DNA of 64,000 nucleotides from Salipiger pentaromativorans (GTDB taxonomy: Bacteria > Pseudomonadota > Alphaproteobacteria > Rhodobacterales > Rhodobacteraceae). This document shows positions 18,156 through 27,433 of this stretch, one piece after another. The DNA is taken from assembly GCF_024721115.1 (NCBI RefSeq), contig NZ_JAMDHK010000020.1, positions 1-64,000 on the forward strand. The letters are read 5' to 3'. The notes under the pieces are model-generated. The model was not told where the DNA came from and did not search any database. It saw nothing but the letters and a program-made list of their open reading frames with translations. The translations under genes and the position numbers were made by a program. Position 1 is the stretch's first letter. Each line of letters begins with the position of its first letter.

Positions 18156-19259
18156 ATGAATACCAAGGTCTCTTACACCTCTCTCGCGGCGGCGCTGGCC
18201 GTCACGCTCGCGGCGGGCGCCGCCAGTGCCGACACCTATCAGGCCAGCATCTACCTGCCGTCCAACTACCCGCAGGCCGTGAACGCCTATGCCGGCATGT
18301 TCGACCGGGTGCGCGAGGCCACCGGCGGCAACATGGATTTCGAGATCCATTACGGCGGCTCGCTGCTGCCCGCCAAGACCACGATCAACGGTCTGCGCGA
18401 CGGCGTGGCGGATGTGGGCTTTGTCTACCCCTCCTACACCCCCGCCGAACTGCCGATCCAGGCGTTCCTGAACAGCGCGAGCTTCCTTGCCGACGACTCG
18501 CTGGCGGTGGCGCTGGCCTATTCCGAGATCAACTTCACCAACCCCGCCGCGCTGGCGGAATGGGACCGGTTCGACGCGGTGTTCACCGGCGCCTTCTCGA
18601 CCCCGGTCTACAACATGATGTGCAACACCCCGCTCACCACGCCCGCAGAGGCGCAGGGCAAGCGCATGCGCACCGCCGGCGCGGCCTTTACGGGCCTGTC
18701 GGATTCGCTCGGCGCCACGGCGGTTTCGGTGCCGATCGGCGATGCCTATAGCGGCATGCAGCGCGGCTCGCTCGACTGCATCCTCGCCGACCCGACCAAC
18801 CTGATGACCGCCTCCTTCAACGAGGTGGTGACCGACATCACCGTCGTGCCGCTGGGCGTCGTGACCGGCGCCAACTGGGTGTTCAACAAGGATAGCTGGG
18901 AAGGTTTCTCGGACGAGGAGCGCGCGCTGCTGAAGGACGAGATGGCGCTGGGGCTCGCCAAGACCCAGCTCGAATTCGACCGCTCGGTGGGCGAGAGCTT
19001 CGACGACGCCAAATCGCGCGGCATCGTGCTGCACGAGGCGGGGCCGGAGCTGGCGACGCATATCGACGGGTTCAAGGCCGAGTTCATCGCGGGGCTTGTG
19101 GACGGCGCGGAAAACATCGAAGACGCCCAGGCGATCTTTGACGAATACGCCCGGCTTCAGACCGAGTGGAGCGAACGGCTCGCCACGGTGGACCGCAGCG
19201 ATGCCGAGGCCGTCGCGGTGCTGATCCGCGAGCATCTCATGAGCAAGCTCGGCCAGTAA
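18156..19259 (+). CDS. TRAP transporter substrate-binding protein (DctP-like)
   Basis: A 367-residue periplasmic receptor. A signal peptide (charged MNTKVSYTS, hydrophobic core, cleavage near GAASADT) precedes the DctP fold; YGGSLLPAKTTINGLRDGVADVGFVYPSY is the characteristic early block, and the middle segment (GKRMRTAGAAFTGLSDSLGATAVSVPI) would contain the ligand-carboxylate-binding Arg. CGGAGGAGC lies upstream. Here the order is Q-M-P, with the receptor last, unlike the TRAP set at 35.6 kb. Ligand unknown; the surrounding genes suggest an aromatic or alicyclic acid. Confidence 0.92.
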   Translation: MNTKVSYTSLAAALAVTLAAGAASADTYQASIYLPSNYPQAVNAYAGMFDRVREATGGNMDFEIHYGGSLLPAKTTINGLRDGVADVGFVYPSYTPAELPIQAFLNSASFLADDSLAVALAYSEINFTNPAALAEWDRFDAVFTGAFSTPVYNMMCNTPLTTPAEAQGKRMRTAGAAFTGLSDSLGATAVSVPIGDAYSGMQRGSLDCILADPTNLMTASFNEVVTDITVVPLGVVTGANWVFNKDSWEGFSDEERALLKDEMALGLAKTQLEFDRSVGESFDDAKSRGIVLHEAGPELATHIDGFKAEFIAGLVDGAENIEDAQAIFDEYARLQTEWSERLATVDRSDAEAVAVLIREHLMSKLGQ

Positions 19260-19303
19260 GGCGCCGGGCGGGGTCCGGCGTCGGGCCCCCGGAAACACAG
19301 GGA

Positions 19304-19341
19304 GGCCCCCGCCCGCCGCATCAGGACGGCAGGCGGGGGCC
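19304..19341 (+). other. Hairpin between TRAP receptor gene and SDR gene
   Basis: A perfect 10-bp stem GGCCCCCGCC/GGCGGGGGCC follows the receptor gene and has no T-run. It could protect the 3' end of the receptor message or reduce read-through into the SDR, as is common after highly expressed binding-protein genes. Confidence 0.45.
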
Positions 19342-19379
19342 GCCGCCGTTCAATACCATCCGTTTCAGGAGACTTGAGA

Positions 19380-20180
19380 ATGACAGAACCTTCACACCCG
19401 ATCCCCAGCTTCGATCTTGCGCCCTTCAAGGGGCTGCTGGCCTCGGATGTCGCGGTGGTGACCGGCGCGGCGATGGGCAACGGCGCGGCCATCGCGCGCG
19501 GCCTGGCGCTTTGCGGTGCGCGGGTCGTGGCCGCCGACCGCGACGCCGAGGCGCTCGCCCCCACCGTCGAGGCGCTGCGCGCCGAGGGCGGCAACGTGGT
19601 GGGGATGACCGCCGATGTGGCCGATGCCGCTGGCTGTCAGGCGCTGGCGGAGCGGGTCGCAAGCGAGGTCGGCAATACCTCGATCCTGATCAACAACGCC
19701 GGCATCGTCCGCCGCGTCGGCACCGGCGAAGACGGGTTCATCGCCTCCGTCGAAAGCCAGCTTTCGGTGAACGCGGTCGGCTCGGTTCAGATGGTCAGCG
19801 CCTTCCTGCCGCAGCTCAAGGCGACGCGCGGCCGGGTGATCAACCTCGGTTCCATCGCCAGCTTCCGCTCGACCACGGGCGGCGTCGGCTATGGCATGTC
19901 GAAAGGCGCCGTGCTGCTGATGACCCAGACCCTCGCGGCAGAGCTGGCGCCCTTCGGTATCCGGGTGAACGGCATCGCGCCCGGCGTGATCGCCACGCCG
20001 ATGACCCTGCCCACGCGCTCGAACCCCGAGACGGTGAAACGCTATTACGAGCACATCCCCTTCGGCCGCTTCGGCGAGCCCGAGGAGCTGGTGGGTCCGG
20101 CGCTGTTCCTCAGCTCGCCGCAATCCTCCTACATCACCGGGGTGATGCTGCCGGTGGATGGCGGGTTCCTGTCGATGTGA
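19380..20180 (+). CDS. SDR-family oxidoreductase (GNGxAIA type)
   Basis: A 266-residue classical short-chain dehydrogenase. Cofactor motif TGAAMGNGAAIA (about 28-39), NNAG (105-108), catalytic Ser158, Tyr171 and Lys175 (YGMSK) all present. The ATG at 19380 is preferred over a TTG at 19374 because CAGGAG lies 8 bases before it. It shares the unusual GNG turn and overall layout with the SDRs at 45295 and 47537, and the three are likely paralogues. It follows the TRAP genes and probably oxidises a hydroxyl group of the imported compound or a derivative. Confidence 0.92.
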   Translation: MTEPSHPIPSFDLAPFKGLLASDVAVVTGAAMGNGAAIARGLALCGARVVAADRDAEALAPTVEALRAEGGNVVGMTADVADAAGCQALAERVASEVGNTSILINNAGIVRRVGTGEDGFIASVESQLSVNAVGSVQMVSAFLPQLKATRGRVINLGSIASFRSTTGGVGYGMSKGAVLLMTQTLAAELAPFGIRVNGIAPGVIATPMTLPTRSNPETVKRYYEHIPFGRFGEPEELVGPALFLSSPQSSYITGVMLPVDGGFLSM

Positions 20181-20206
20181 GACCGGACAACAAACCGGAC
20201 ACGGCA

Positions 20207-20234
20207 AAGGCGGCTCCTCGGAGCCGCCTTTTTT
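20207..20234 (+). terminator. Rho-independent terminator
   Basis: AAGGCGGCTC/GAGCCGCCTT stem with a CTCG loop followed by a T-run. It closes the TRAP-SDR operon, and being flanked by the end of the convergent EthD gene it could work in both directions. Confidence 0.85.
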
Positions 20235-20248
20235 GCGGGCTGGGCCCG

Positions 20249-20899
20249 TCAGACGATGCGCAGCGCGTCGATGGTAAGCGCGGTGGCGGCACCCGCGCGG
20301 TCGGCTTCGAACAACAGCCGCAGGGGCGAGCGCAGGCAGGACATCAGCGCCCCGGTGGCGTCGGCGTTGCGCGCCCAGATCGTCACCAGCGTGTTGGGCG
20401 GCTCCGGCTCCGACCAGAGGGACCGGCGGGTAAAACCCGGCGTCATCCGTTCCACCCGCAGCGCCAGCGGACGGTCGGCGGGGCAAAGCTCCGCCACCAT
20501 GGCGCGCAGCCCGGCCTCGAGCCGGCCGGGCGCGCTGCTGCGGGCCAGGATCATGTATTTGCTCTCGGCCCCCTGCGGTTCGCCGCTTTCGGCGGCGCCC
20601 ACGGCCAGCGCGGTGAGGCCCGAGACGAAATTCGGCTCGTCCTCGATCAGCGCGCGCGAGGTTTCGGAGGCGGTGCTCGCCGCCACCGCCGCCTGCGAGG
20701 CGAACCACAGCTCGACGACGCCATCGACCTGAAACGAGGCGCCGGTCTGCCAGCAGATCCGGTCCACACGGTTCTGCGTGTACCGCTCCAGCCCGCAAAA
20801 GCCGGTGGCGATGTCCGCATGCACATCCGCCCAGTGGTTGCGGAAGGCCGTTTCCGAAATATCGTCCCGCCGCCGCAGGAGCGTGATGCGCTTGAACAC
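20249..20899 (-). CDS. EthD-domain protein (two ferredoxin-like halves)
   Basis: A 216-residue protein. The first half starts FKRITLLRRRDDISETAFRNHWADVHADIA, the EthD pattern (xxxLLxRxxxxSxxxFxxHWxxxHa). The second half (about 110-216) is a more diverged domain ending in TIDALRIV. EthD-like dimeric alpha+beta barrels act in isomerisation, dehydration or unknown steps of ring and ether catabolism. The start is GTG at 20899 with GGAGGGACGAGA upstream. It precedes the flavin dehydrogenase stop by 67 bases on the other side, so the two form a minus-strand operon with the dehydrogenase first. Less similar to the other three EthD proteins in the window than they are to each other. Confidence 0.78.
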   Translation of the reverse strand: MFKRITLLRRRDDISETAFRNHWADVHADIATGFCGLERYTQNRVDRICWQTGASFQVDGVVELWFASQAAVAASTASETSRALIEDEPNFVSGLTALAVGAAESGEPQGAESKYMILARSSAPGRLEAGLRAMVAELCPADRPLALRVERMTPGFTRRSLWSEPEPPNTLVTIWARNADATGALMSCLRSPLRLLFEADRAGAATALTIDALRIV

Positions 20900-20966
20900 T
20901 CTCGTCCCTCCCGCAAACGCCGGCCACGGGCGGGCCGGCGGTTCCTCCCCCAAGGCGACGCCGCGC

Positions 20967-22652
20967 TCAGGCGGCGTCGGAGATGCCCGCCAGATGCCGC
21001 CCGGCGATGAAGCCGAAGGTCATGGCCGGGCCCAGCGTGATGCCGCCACCGGAGTAATTGCCGCCGAAGAGGCTCGCTGCGTCATTGCCCACCGCATAGA
21101 GGCCGGGGATCACGTCGCCGCCCTCGGTCAGCACCCGCGCCGAGGCATCGGTGCGGTGGCCGACAAAGCTGCCGAGATCGCCGAGCACCACGCGGATCGC
21201 GTAGAACGGGCCGGTCTCGATGGGTTTGACGCAAGGATTCGGCTTGTTGTCCGGGTCGCCCAGATAGCGGTTATAGGCGGTGCTGCCGCGCCCGAATTCC
21301 GGGTCGTCCCCCGTCTCGCGGGCGTTGCGGTTGAAATCCGTCACCGTCTTTTCCAGCCCCGCCGGGTCGATGCCCGCCGCCTGCGCCAGCTCGCGCAGCG
21401 TCTTGCCGCGCTTGAGATAGCCCGAGCGCAGCGCCGGGCCGAGCGGGATCGGATAGGGCTTTACAAAGCCCAGGCCGTAATAGCGCAGCGTCGGATGGTC
21501 GATGATCAGCCAGGATTCCGCCGGGCCGTTGCCGTCATGGGCGGCGATCAGACCCTCGCCGTAATCGTGATAGGAATTGGCCTCGTTGACGAAGCGCTTG
21601 CCGCTTTTCAGCACGGCGATCACACCCGGTTTGCCGCGGTCGACGAAATGCGGGAAGGTGCCCTGCGTGCCGTCCTTGCGCGGCACCAGCGAGATCGGCA
21701 CCCAGGCTGCCGGGTGCTTGTACCCCTCCGAAATCGCCGCGTTCAGCCCGGCGGTGGCGCGCATCGCGTCGCCGGTGTTGGTGGGCGATGCGGGCGAGAA
21801 ATGCCCCTCGCCGGTGGGCGCGTGACGATAGAGCTTCTTGCGCATGCCCATGTCGAAGGGGAAACCGCCGGTGGCCAGCACCACGCCCTTGCGCGCCTTC
21901 AGCGTCTTGCCGCCGGTGACGATGCCGGTGACGCGCCCGTCCTCGACCACGAGGTCGTCGAGCGGCGTGCCGGTGCGGATCTCCACCCCCCGGTCGAAGG
22001 CGGATTTCGCCAGCCGCGCCACCAGCGCCGTGCCGTTGGTCAGCCGCTGGGTCTTGCCGTAGCGGATCTTTTCATAGCCGTAGCGCGCCAGCAGCGCCCC
22101 CACATAGCCAAAGGATTTGACCGAACGGGTGGCCTCGAAGAAATGCTTCAGCTCGCGGTTCGAGCCGACCATCATCCCCATGAAGGTCGCCTCGGGGATC
22201 GGCGGCGCCAGCCGGTCGGCGTTCTTTCCCAGGGTCTTGAGGTTCACCGGATCGGCGTTCAGCGAGCGCCCGCCATCGAGACCGCCGGGTTGGCCGGGGT
22301 GGTAGTCGGGGAAATAGCTGCCCAGCGTGAACTGTACCTCGGTGTTGCGGTCGAACCAGTCGAGCATCTTGGGGCCGTTCTCGATGAACGCATCGACCCG
22401 CGCCGCGTCGAACTGGTTGCCGGCCTCGGTCTCGATATAGGTGCGGGCCTTTTCGGCGGAATCCTGAATGCCCTCGCGTTTTGCCTGGGCGTTGTTCGGA
22501 ATCCAGATCCAGCCGCCCGAGCGCGCGGTGGTGCCGCCGTAGGTGTCGGCCTTTTCGATGACCAGCACCGAAAGTCCCTGATCGGCGGCGGTGATGGCGG
22601 CGGAGAGCCCGCCGGCGCCGGACCCGGCAACGATGACGTCGTACTGTTCCAT
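20967..22652 (-). CDS. FAD-binding dehydrogenase (3-ketosteroid-delta1-dehydrogenase/fumarate-reductase-like)
   Basis: A 561-residue flavoprotein. The N-terminus DVIVAGSGAGGLSAA is the ADP-binding motif, followed by GGTTARSGGWIWIPNN, the hallmark of KstD-like 'FAD-dependent oxidoreductases', and a C-terminal GNDAASLFGGNYSGGGITLGPA block that closes the FAD site. Such enzymes desaturate the bond next to a carbonyl in cyclic ketones or reduce it in reverse. The ATG at 22652 has only a weak GAGAAG upstream. A close paralogue lies at 43574-45283. First gene of a minus-strand pair with the EthD gene, divergent from the AraC regulator. Confidence 0.9.
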   Translation of the reverse strand: MEQYDVIVAGSGAGGLSAAITAADQGLSVLVIEKADTYGGTTARSGGWIWIPNNAQAKREGIQDSAEKARTYIETEAGNQFDAARVDAFIENGPKMLDWFDRNTEVQFTLGSYFPDYHPGQPGGLDGGRSLNADPVNLKTLGKNADRLAPPIPEATFMGMMVGSNRELKHFFEATRSVKSFGYVGALLARYGYEKIRYGKTQRLTNGTALVARLAKSAFDRGVEIRTGTPLDDLVVEDGRVTGIVTGGKTLKARKGVVLATGGFPFDMGMRKKLYRHAPTGEGHFSPASPTNTGDAMRATAGLNAAISEGYKHPAAWVPISLVPRKDGTQGTFPHFVDRGKPGVIAVLKSGKRFVNEANSYHDYGEGLIAAHDGNGPAESWLIIDHPTLRYYGLGFVKPYPIPLGPALRSGYLKRGKTLRELAQAAGIDPAGLEKTVTDFNRNARETGDDPEFGRGSTAYNRYLGDPDNKPNPCVKPIETGPFYAIRVVLGDLGSFVGHRTDASARVLTEGGDVIPGLYAVGNDAASLFGGNYSGGGITLGPAMTFGFIAGRHLAGISDAA

Positions 22653-22830
22653 GCTTTTCGGCTTCTCGTATTGATCAAACGTGGGAGGCGGAGGCACGGG
22701 CCCCCGGCAGATGCCCCATCCTGCGCCGCACGGGCCTGCGGGTCTGTCGCATCCGCCAAGGACAGGCGCGGGACAGGCCCCGCGGGCGCCGGATCTCAAG
22801 CGGTCGTGACCGGCTCAAAAATCGTTGCAC

Positions 22831-22861
22831 TTGACACGAAGTGGCCCCTCACACGATTATC
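22831..22861 (+). promoter_or_regulatory. Candidate promoter of the AraC-family gene
   Basis: TTGACA at 22831-22836 is followed 18 bases later by GATTAT at 22855-22860, a plausible sigma-70 pair just upstream of the regulator start. Confidence 0.4.
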
Positions 22862-22887
22862 ATGCACCGGGAGGACAGGTTTATCCG

Positions 22888-23850
22888 ATGATTCACGAAG
22901 GGCTTCACAAGGGCGCAGCGCCCGGCGGCACCGCGCCGAAGGTCAACTATGTGCGCATGGAGAATGTCGACACCTGGCACGACACGCTCTGCGCGACCTT
23001 TTCGCGGACCGAGTACATGCCCGGAGAAGCCTCCGCGTTTCGCGGCGAGCTGAGTTCGGTCAAACACGGCGATGCCCGCATGTCGCGGATCCAGGCCTCG
23101 GCGGGCTGGTTCTCGCGCAAGCCCAGCGTGATCCGCAGCGACCGGTTCGACGGTTTCATGATCCTTCTGTCGCTGCGCGGCGACCTGCGGCTGTCGCAGG
23201 GCGACCGGCGGCTTCAGGCGCGCCATGGCGAGGCGCTGGTCTATCGCCACGGCACGCCCTTCGAGCTGGAGATTCCCTATAACTACCTCGCCGTGTCGCT
23301 TTGGGTGACGCCCGAGGTGATGGAGGCCCACTGCCCCGCCATCGCGCGCAACGCGCCGGTGGCGCTGACCGGCGACACGGTCAACGGGCGGCTGGCGCTG
23401 GCCATGGTGCAGGAGCTTTGCGCCAGCGCGGTCACCCGCGAGATCGGCGGCGTGCCGCAGCTCGTGGGGGCGACGCTCGACGTGATCTCGACCACGGCAC
23501 TCCGGCCCGAAGTGCCGGAGCTGCGGCGCAATCTCGCCCTCATCGAAAAGCTCTCGGATTACGTCTCGCGCAATATCGACGACACCGAGCTCAATCTCGA
23601 CCGGCTGGTCGAGGCCAGCGGCGTGTCGGCGCGCACCCTGAACCGGACCTTTGCCGAGGACGGCACCACGCCGATGCGCTGGGTCTGGGACCGGCGGCTG
23701 CGCATGGCGCATGACGCGCTCAGCCACCAGCGGGTGCGCAACGTGACCGAGGCGGCCTTCAGCTTCGGCTTCAAGGACGTGTCGCATTTCAGCCGGGCGT
23801 TCTCGCGCAAGTTCGGCACGACCCCGCGCACACTGCTCTTGCGGAACTGA
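22888..23850 (+). CDS. AraC-family transcriptional regulator
   Basis: A 320-residue regulator. An N-terminal AraC-binding-like sensor (about 20-200, SDRFDGFMILLSLRGDL, ARHGEALVYRHGTPFELE) is followed by a C-terminal double helix-turn-helix (about 220-318) with LNLDRLVEASGVSARTLNRTF and AAFSFGFKDVSHFSRAFSRKFGTTPR. The sensor resembles that of regulators of aromatic and alkane catabolism. The ATG at 22888 is used; earlier in-frame starts are TTG without a ribosome binding site. A nine-codon ORF overlaps its start. It is divergent from the flavin dehydrogenase gene, its likely target. Confidence 0.9.
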   Translation: MIHEGLHKGAAPGGTAPKVNYVRMENVDTWHDTLCATFSRTEYMPGEASAFRGELSSVKHGDARMSRIQASAGWFSRKPSVIRSDRFDGFMILLSLRGDLRLSQGDRRLQARHGEALVYRHGTPFELEIPYNYLAVSLWVTPEVMEAHCPAIARNAPVALTGDTVNGRLALAMVQELCASAVTREIGGVPQLVGATLDVISTTALRPEVPELRRNLALIEKLSDYVSRNIDDTELNLDRLVEASGVSARTLNRTFAEDGTTPMRWVWDRRLRMAHDALSHQRVRNVTEAAFSFGFKDVSHFSRAFSRKFGTTPRTLLLRN

Positions 23851-23859
23851 GCCCCCGCC

Positions 23860-24681
23860 TCAGGAGGCGGCGGCCAGCTTATGTGCCGCCGGGGACTGGA
23901 TCAGCATTGTCGAAAGCTGGTTGATCGAGTTGACGTTGAGCCGCGCATAGGCCCGGCGCCGGTAGGTCAGCACGCTGGTCTGCTTGATCCCCAGATCGAG
24001 CGCGATGCCCTCGGCGGTGACCCCGAGGATCGAGCGCGCGCAAACCGCGATCTCACGCCCGGTCAACTCGGGGAAGGCGCGGCCCACGCGCTCTTCCATC
24101 GCCTCGGCGCTGACACGGGTGCAGCGTTTGTCCTCTCCGACCAGGCGGAAATGCAGGCTGATGAGCGGCAGCAACAGGCTGCCCAGATCGCAAAGCGCCG
24201 CCACGCGCTCGGCATCGAAACCGGGCTCGCCCGCAGCGGTGAACAGGCTCAGCAGCAGCACGCGGCCCTCGTCCTTGCGGGCGAGCGTCAGTTTCTCGCT
24301 CAGCCCCGGACGGGTGTAGCAGGCGCTGCGGTAGCGGGGGTTGCGGATGTCCTCGGCCCTGACCCGGAGCGAATAGACCCCGTCCGGCGCATCGGGCGTG
24401 AGAACGCTGAAAATCGGATCGTCGGCAAAGAACTGCGACCCATAGGCCCGCGCCCGTTCATGCGAGCGCGCGTCGCGGCTATGCGATTGCAGGATGTCGG
24501 GCCGCCCTTCGCTGAGCGCGCTTTGCACCACGAGCAGTTCGCTGATCCCGAAGCGCTCCATCAGAAGGGTCTCGACACGGGGGCAGAACGCGTCCGAGCC
24601 CACCGCCTCCACAAGCCCGGCCATGCCACCGAGCGGATTGATCGCTTCGGCACCCGCAAGGTCGATGCGCGTATAGATCAT
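23860..24681 (-). CDS. LuxR-type HTH transcriptional regulator
   Basis: A 273-residue protein. The C-terminal part (FPELTGREIAVCARSILG, then EGIALDLGIKQTSVLTYRRRAYARL) is the GerE/LuxR winged motif in which one helix reads DNA; the N-terminal ~190 residues form an unrecognised sensor domain rather than a receiver domain. It is convergent with the AraC gene (9 bases between stops). A role in the nearby catabolic operons is only suggested by position. Confidence 0.85.
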   Translation of the reverse strand: MIYTRIDLAGAEAINPLGGMAGLVEAVGSDAFCPRVETLLMERFGISELLVVQSALSEGRPDILQSHSRDARSHERARAYGSQFFADDPIFSVLTPDAPDGVYSLRVRAEDIRNPRYRSACYTRPGLSEKLTLARKDEGRVLLLSLFTAAGEPGFDAERVAALCDLGSLLLPLISLHFRLVGEDKRCTRVSAEAMEERVGRAFPELTGREIAVCARSILGVTAEGIALDLGIKQTSVLTYRRRAYARLNVNSINQLSTMLIQSPAAHKLAAAS

Positions 24682-24826
24682 GGTCCGGTCTCCCCCCTTG
24701 TCGCTTCCGGCCGCGGCAGGGCCGCGGTTTCAGGGAGGTTAACGGTCAGGCGGAAACCGCGCTTGCACGGGCTTGCCAGAGCTCTTGTCCGAAATTGCCA
24801 GCCCGGTTTGCACGCGCGGGCCAGGC

Positions 24827-25642
24827 TCAGCGGGCGGGAAGATAGCCCAGTTCGGCAGAGAGCCCGCGCGTGGTTTCCAGCAGCGCAGGGATGAATTCGC
24901 TCTCCGCGCGGTCTTCGAGATAGAAGTCCTGGCCGATGATGGTGATCCCGAGAATGATCTCGCCGGCGCTGTCGAAGACCGGCGCCGAATAGGCCGAGAG
25001 GCCGGGAACCGGGGGCTGCTCGACCGTGGCATAGCCCGCCTCGCGGATCTGCTCGATCTCCTTGCGCGAGATGAAGCGCGGCACCCCGACCCGGCCAGAT
25101 CCGGGCTTTTCGCGCTTTTCGCGGGCGATGGCGTCCTTCACCGTCACCTCGGGAAGAAAACCCGCGAACATCCGCCCGCTGGCGGTGCTGCTCATGGAAT
25201 AGACCGTGCCCGGCCGCGTGTTCATATTGAGCTGGCTGCCGCTTTCCTGCACCTGCACGACGGTCGGGCCGAAACTGCCCCAGACCACCAGCGCCACGTT
25301 CAGCGCCGTGCGTTCGGAGAGGTCGATCACCGCCTGCGCGGCCATGCGCATCGGGTCGGTGGTACGCAGCCGCGCAATCCCCAGATCGAGCGCGAAACGG
25401 CCCAGCCGGTAGCGCCCCGTGTCGGCATCCTGCTCGACGATCCCGATATTGCGGTAGCTCACCAGATAGGCGTGCGCCTGCGCCGGGGCAAAGCCCGCGA
25501 CCTGCGCCAGATCCTTGAGCATCATCGGCTCGACCTCTTCGGCCAGCGCCGCAAGCAGGCGGGCGCCGATCTCGATCGACTGGACGCCGCGCCCCTCGGA
25601 TTTCGTGGCGGGCTTTTTCACGGCGGCGGGTTTTGCGGTCAT
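24827..25642 (-). CDS. IclR-family transcriptional regulator (second of tandem pair)
   Basis: A 271-residue regulator with an N-terminal winged helix (about 18-80, EVEPMMLKDLAQVAGFAPAQAHAYL) and a C-terminal IclR effector domain (about 95-265, DSAGEIILGITIIG). A lysine/alanine-rich leader (MTAKPAAVKKPATK) precedes the domain. It lies four bases downstream of a homologous gene, so the two are co-transcribed and probably arose by duplication. IclR proteins often control aromatic-acid pathways; the homogentisate genes are 2 kb away. Confidence 0.9.
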   Translation of the reverse strand: MTAKPAAVKKPATKSEGRGVQSIEIGARLLAALAEEVEPMMLKDLAQVAGFAPAQAHAYLVSYRNIGIVEQDADTGRYRLGRFALDLGIARLRTTDPMRMAAQAVIDLSERTALNVALVVWGSFGPTVVQVQESGSQLNMNTRPGTVYSMSSTASGRMFAGFLPEVTVKDAIAREKREKPGSGRVGVPRFISRKEIEQIREAGYATVEQPPVPGLSAYSAPVFDSAGEIILGITIIGQDFYLEDRAESEFIPALLETTRGLSAELGYLPAR

Positions 25643-25646
25643 CGGC

Positions 25647-26453
25647 TCACGCCTCCTTCTGTGCGGCGCCGGAGGAGAGCGGCGCGCCCCGGCCCGCCGA
25701 CAGGCCCTCGGTCACGGCCAGCAGCCGCCGGACCGCCACCGCACCGGGATCGACCGCGAGATCCTCGATAGGGCCGATCAAGGTGGCGACGAATTGCAGC
25801 GTGCCCGTATTGTCAAAGATCGGCGCGGCCACGGCGTTGGTGTCGGGAATCGGCACCGCCTCGGCGATCGCATAGCCGCAGCTGCGCGTGGCCTCGAGCT
25901 GGGTCTCGGAATCCTCGCGGGTCAGCAGGCCGCCGATCCCGCCGCGCCGCCCCGCCTGGCTGAACTCCTGCGCGGCCATCGCGCCCACCGCCTCATTCTC
26001 GCTGAACGCGGCAAACACCCGGCCCGTCGCCGTGCCGGTGACCGAAAACAGGGTGCCCGGACGCAGGTTCAGCGCCGCGCGTGTCGAGCCGGCGCAGATC
26101 TGCACGATGGTCGGGCCCGACACGCCCCAGACGCTCAGCAGCGACATGATGCCCAGATCTTCGGCCAGCAGCCGCAGCTCGCGGATCGCGGCCACCGCCA
26201 GCGGCGTGCCGTTCAGCCAGCCGATCCCCAGCCGCAACGCGAAAGGGCCGGTGCGGTAGAGGCCCGAGGTCGCATCCTGATGCACAAGGCCGACGCTGCG
26301 CAGGCTGGTCAGATAGGCGTGGCATTGCGCCGGGGCGAGCTCGGCGGCCTGCGCCAGCTCCTTGAGCATCATCGGCTTGCTCGTTGCCACCAGCGCCCGC
26401 AGGATCCTGCCGCTCACTTCGATGGACTGAATTCCGCGGGCTCCGGCGCGCAT
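25647..26453 (-). CDS. IclR-family transcriptional regulator (first of tandem pair)
   Basis: A 268-residue IclR protein with the same plan as its downstream neighbour: winged helix (MMLKELAQAAELAPAQCHAYL, about 28-48), then the effector domain (LLSVWGVSGPTIVQI, IFDNTGTLQFVATLIG). The HTH segments of the two are clearly alike, while the effector domains diverge, so they may bind different ligands yet similar operators, or form heteromers. Confidence 0.9.
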   Translation of the reverse strand: MRAGARGIQSIEVSGRILRALVATSKPMMLKELAQAAELAPAQCHAYLTSLRSVGLVHQDATSGLYRTGPFALRLGIGWLNGTPLAVAAIRELRLLAEDLGIMSLLSVWGVSGPTIVQICAGSTRAALNLRPGTLFSVTGTATGRVFAAFSENEAVGAMAAQEFSQAGRRGGIGGLLTREDSETQLEATRSCGYAIAEAVPIPDTNAVAAPIFDNTGTLQFVATLIGPIEDLAVDPGAVAVRRLLAVTEGLSAGRGAPLSSGAAQKEA

Positions 26454-26767
26454 CGGGTCTGATCCTGTTGTCCTGTCATCCTCACCACGGTTCCGCCGCC
26501 GGGCAAACGCCGGGACAGACCGCGATCTGACCCAATGTCATAGCCATCCGGGCCCTTGCGGGGAACCCCTCGCAGATCGCGCGCCACGCAGTCGTTGCAA
26601 GGCAAGGACCGCTGGGGCTCCGGCCGCGATGGCCCCACCCCAAGCAGAAGACCGATGCGGCGGTCCACACCCATATGCGCCCGGAAAGACGCGGCAGACC
26701 CAACCTGACAGATGATTCGCTAAATTCAAAATACTTTATATATGGCGAATCGCGCGCAACTCGCGGC
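26454..26767. other. Gap upstream of the IclR pair with an AT-rich inverted repeat
   Basis: A 314-base gap with no credible gene. GATTCGC (26714-26720) and GCGAATC (26745-26751) form perfect 7-base arms around an unusually AT-rich 24-base spacer containing TATATA. It may be an operator bracketing a promoter that fires leftward into the IclR pair, which would give a leader of about 260 bases. Confidence 0.4.
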
Positions 26768-27241
26768 TCAGCCTTTTTCCGCACCGCCGGTTACGCTGCG
26801 CAACCGCTGAAGCAGATCCCTGAGCTGGGTCTCGGCCTCGGGGCCGAGCCTGTCGCGCAGCGCCTGATCGAAGGCTAGCGCCGCCTGACCCAGCACGCGA
26901 TAGGTCTCGGCGCCCTCGGCGCTCAGCGACAGGATTTCCGCGCGCTTGTCCTCGGGGCTGATCTCCCGGCTGAGCATCCCGCGCTCCTCCAGCGCGGCGA
27001 CGGCGCGGCTGACGCGGCTCTTTTCCTCATGCGCGATGGCGCAAATATCGCTTGCGGTCAGCCCGCCATACCGCCCGACGATGGCCAGCACCCGCCACTG
27101 CGTGCGCGTCATGCCATAGGCGGCGCGGTAATGCGCCTGAAAGGATTTTCCGATGACCTCGGCGGTCTGGTTCAGGATGAACGGCAGAAAGGCCTCGAGA
27201 TCGAATTCCGCCCCGGTCTCCGGCGTGCCACGTTCCGTCAT
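26768..27241 (-). CDS. MarR-family transcriptional regulator
   Basis: A 157-residue regulator beginning with an acidic [24 protein letters not shown] segment, much like the MarR protein at 15658. The winged helix reads [23 protein letters not shown], recognition helix [18 protein letters not shown], wing [16 protein letters not shown]. It is divergent from hmgA, and an imperfect TTGCA..GCAA dyad lies in front of hmgA, so it is the likely repressor of homogentisate degradation, comparable in position to HmgR-type control in other bacteria. Confidence 0.9.
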   Translation of the reverse strand: MTERGTPETGAEFDLEAFLPFILNQTAEVIGKSFQAHYRAAYGMTRTQWRVLAIVGRYGGLTASDICAIAHEEKSRVSRAVAALEERGMLSREISPEDKRAEILSLSAEGAETYRVLGQAALAFDQALRDRLGPEAETQLRDLLQRLRSVTGGAEKG

Positions 27242-27433
27242 GATTCAGATCCGCCTTCCCTCTCCGGCGGCGCTGCCGGGCGTGTCGGAGCATGTCACCG
27301 GGGCACGGGAGGATGCAACAGCCAGAATGCCGAGCGGCGCGGTAACTGTCCGAAAAACCCGCCGAATATGCCCGAAACCCCCGCAGAACAGGCTGGGAAA
27401 AGATTTATCTATGTCGAATAATTTTGGAAGTCA

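Noticed and set aside
26714-26751. The GATTCGC/GCGAATC dyad considered as a MarR gene terminator
   Set aside because: It does lie past the MarR stop, but the spacer is 24 AT-rich bases and there is no T-run, so an operator/promoter reading is better.
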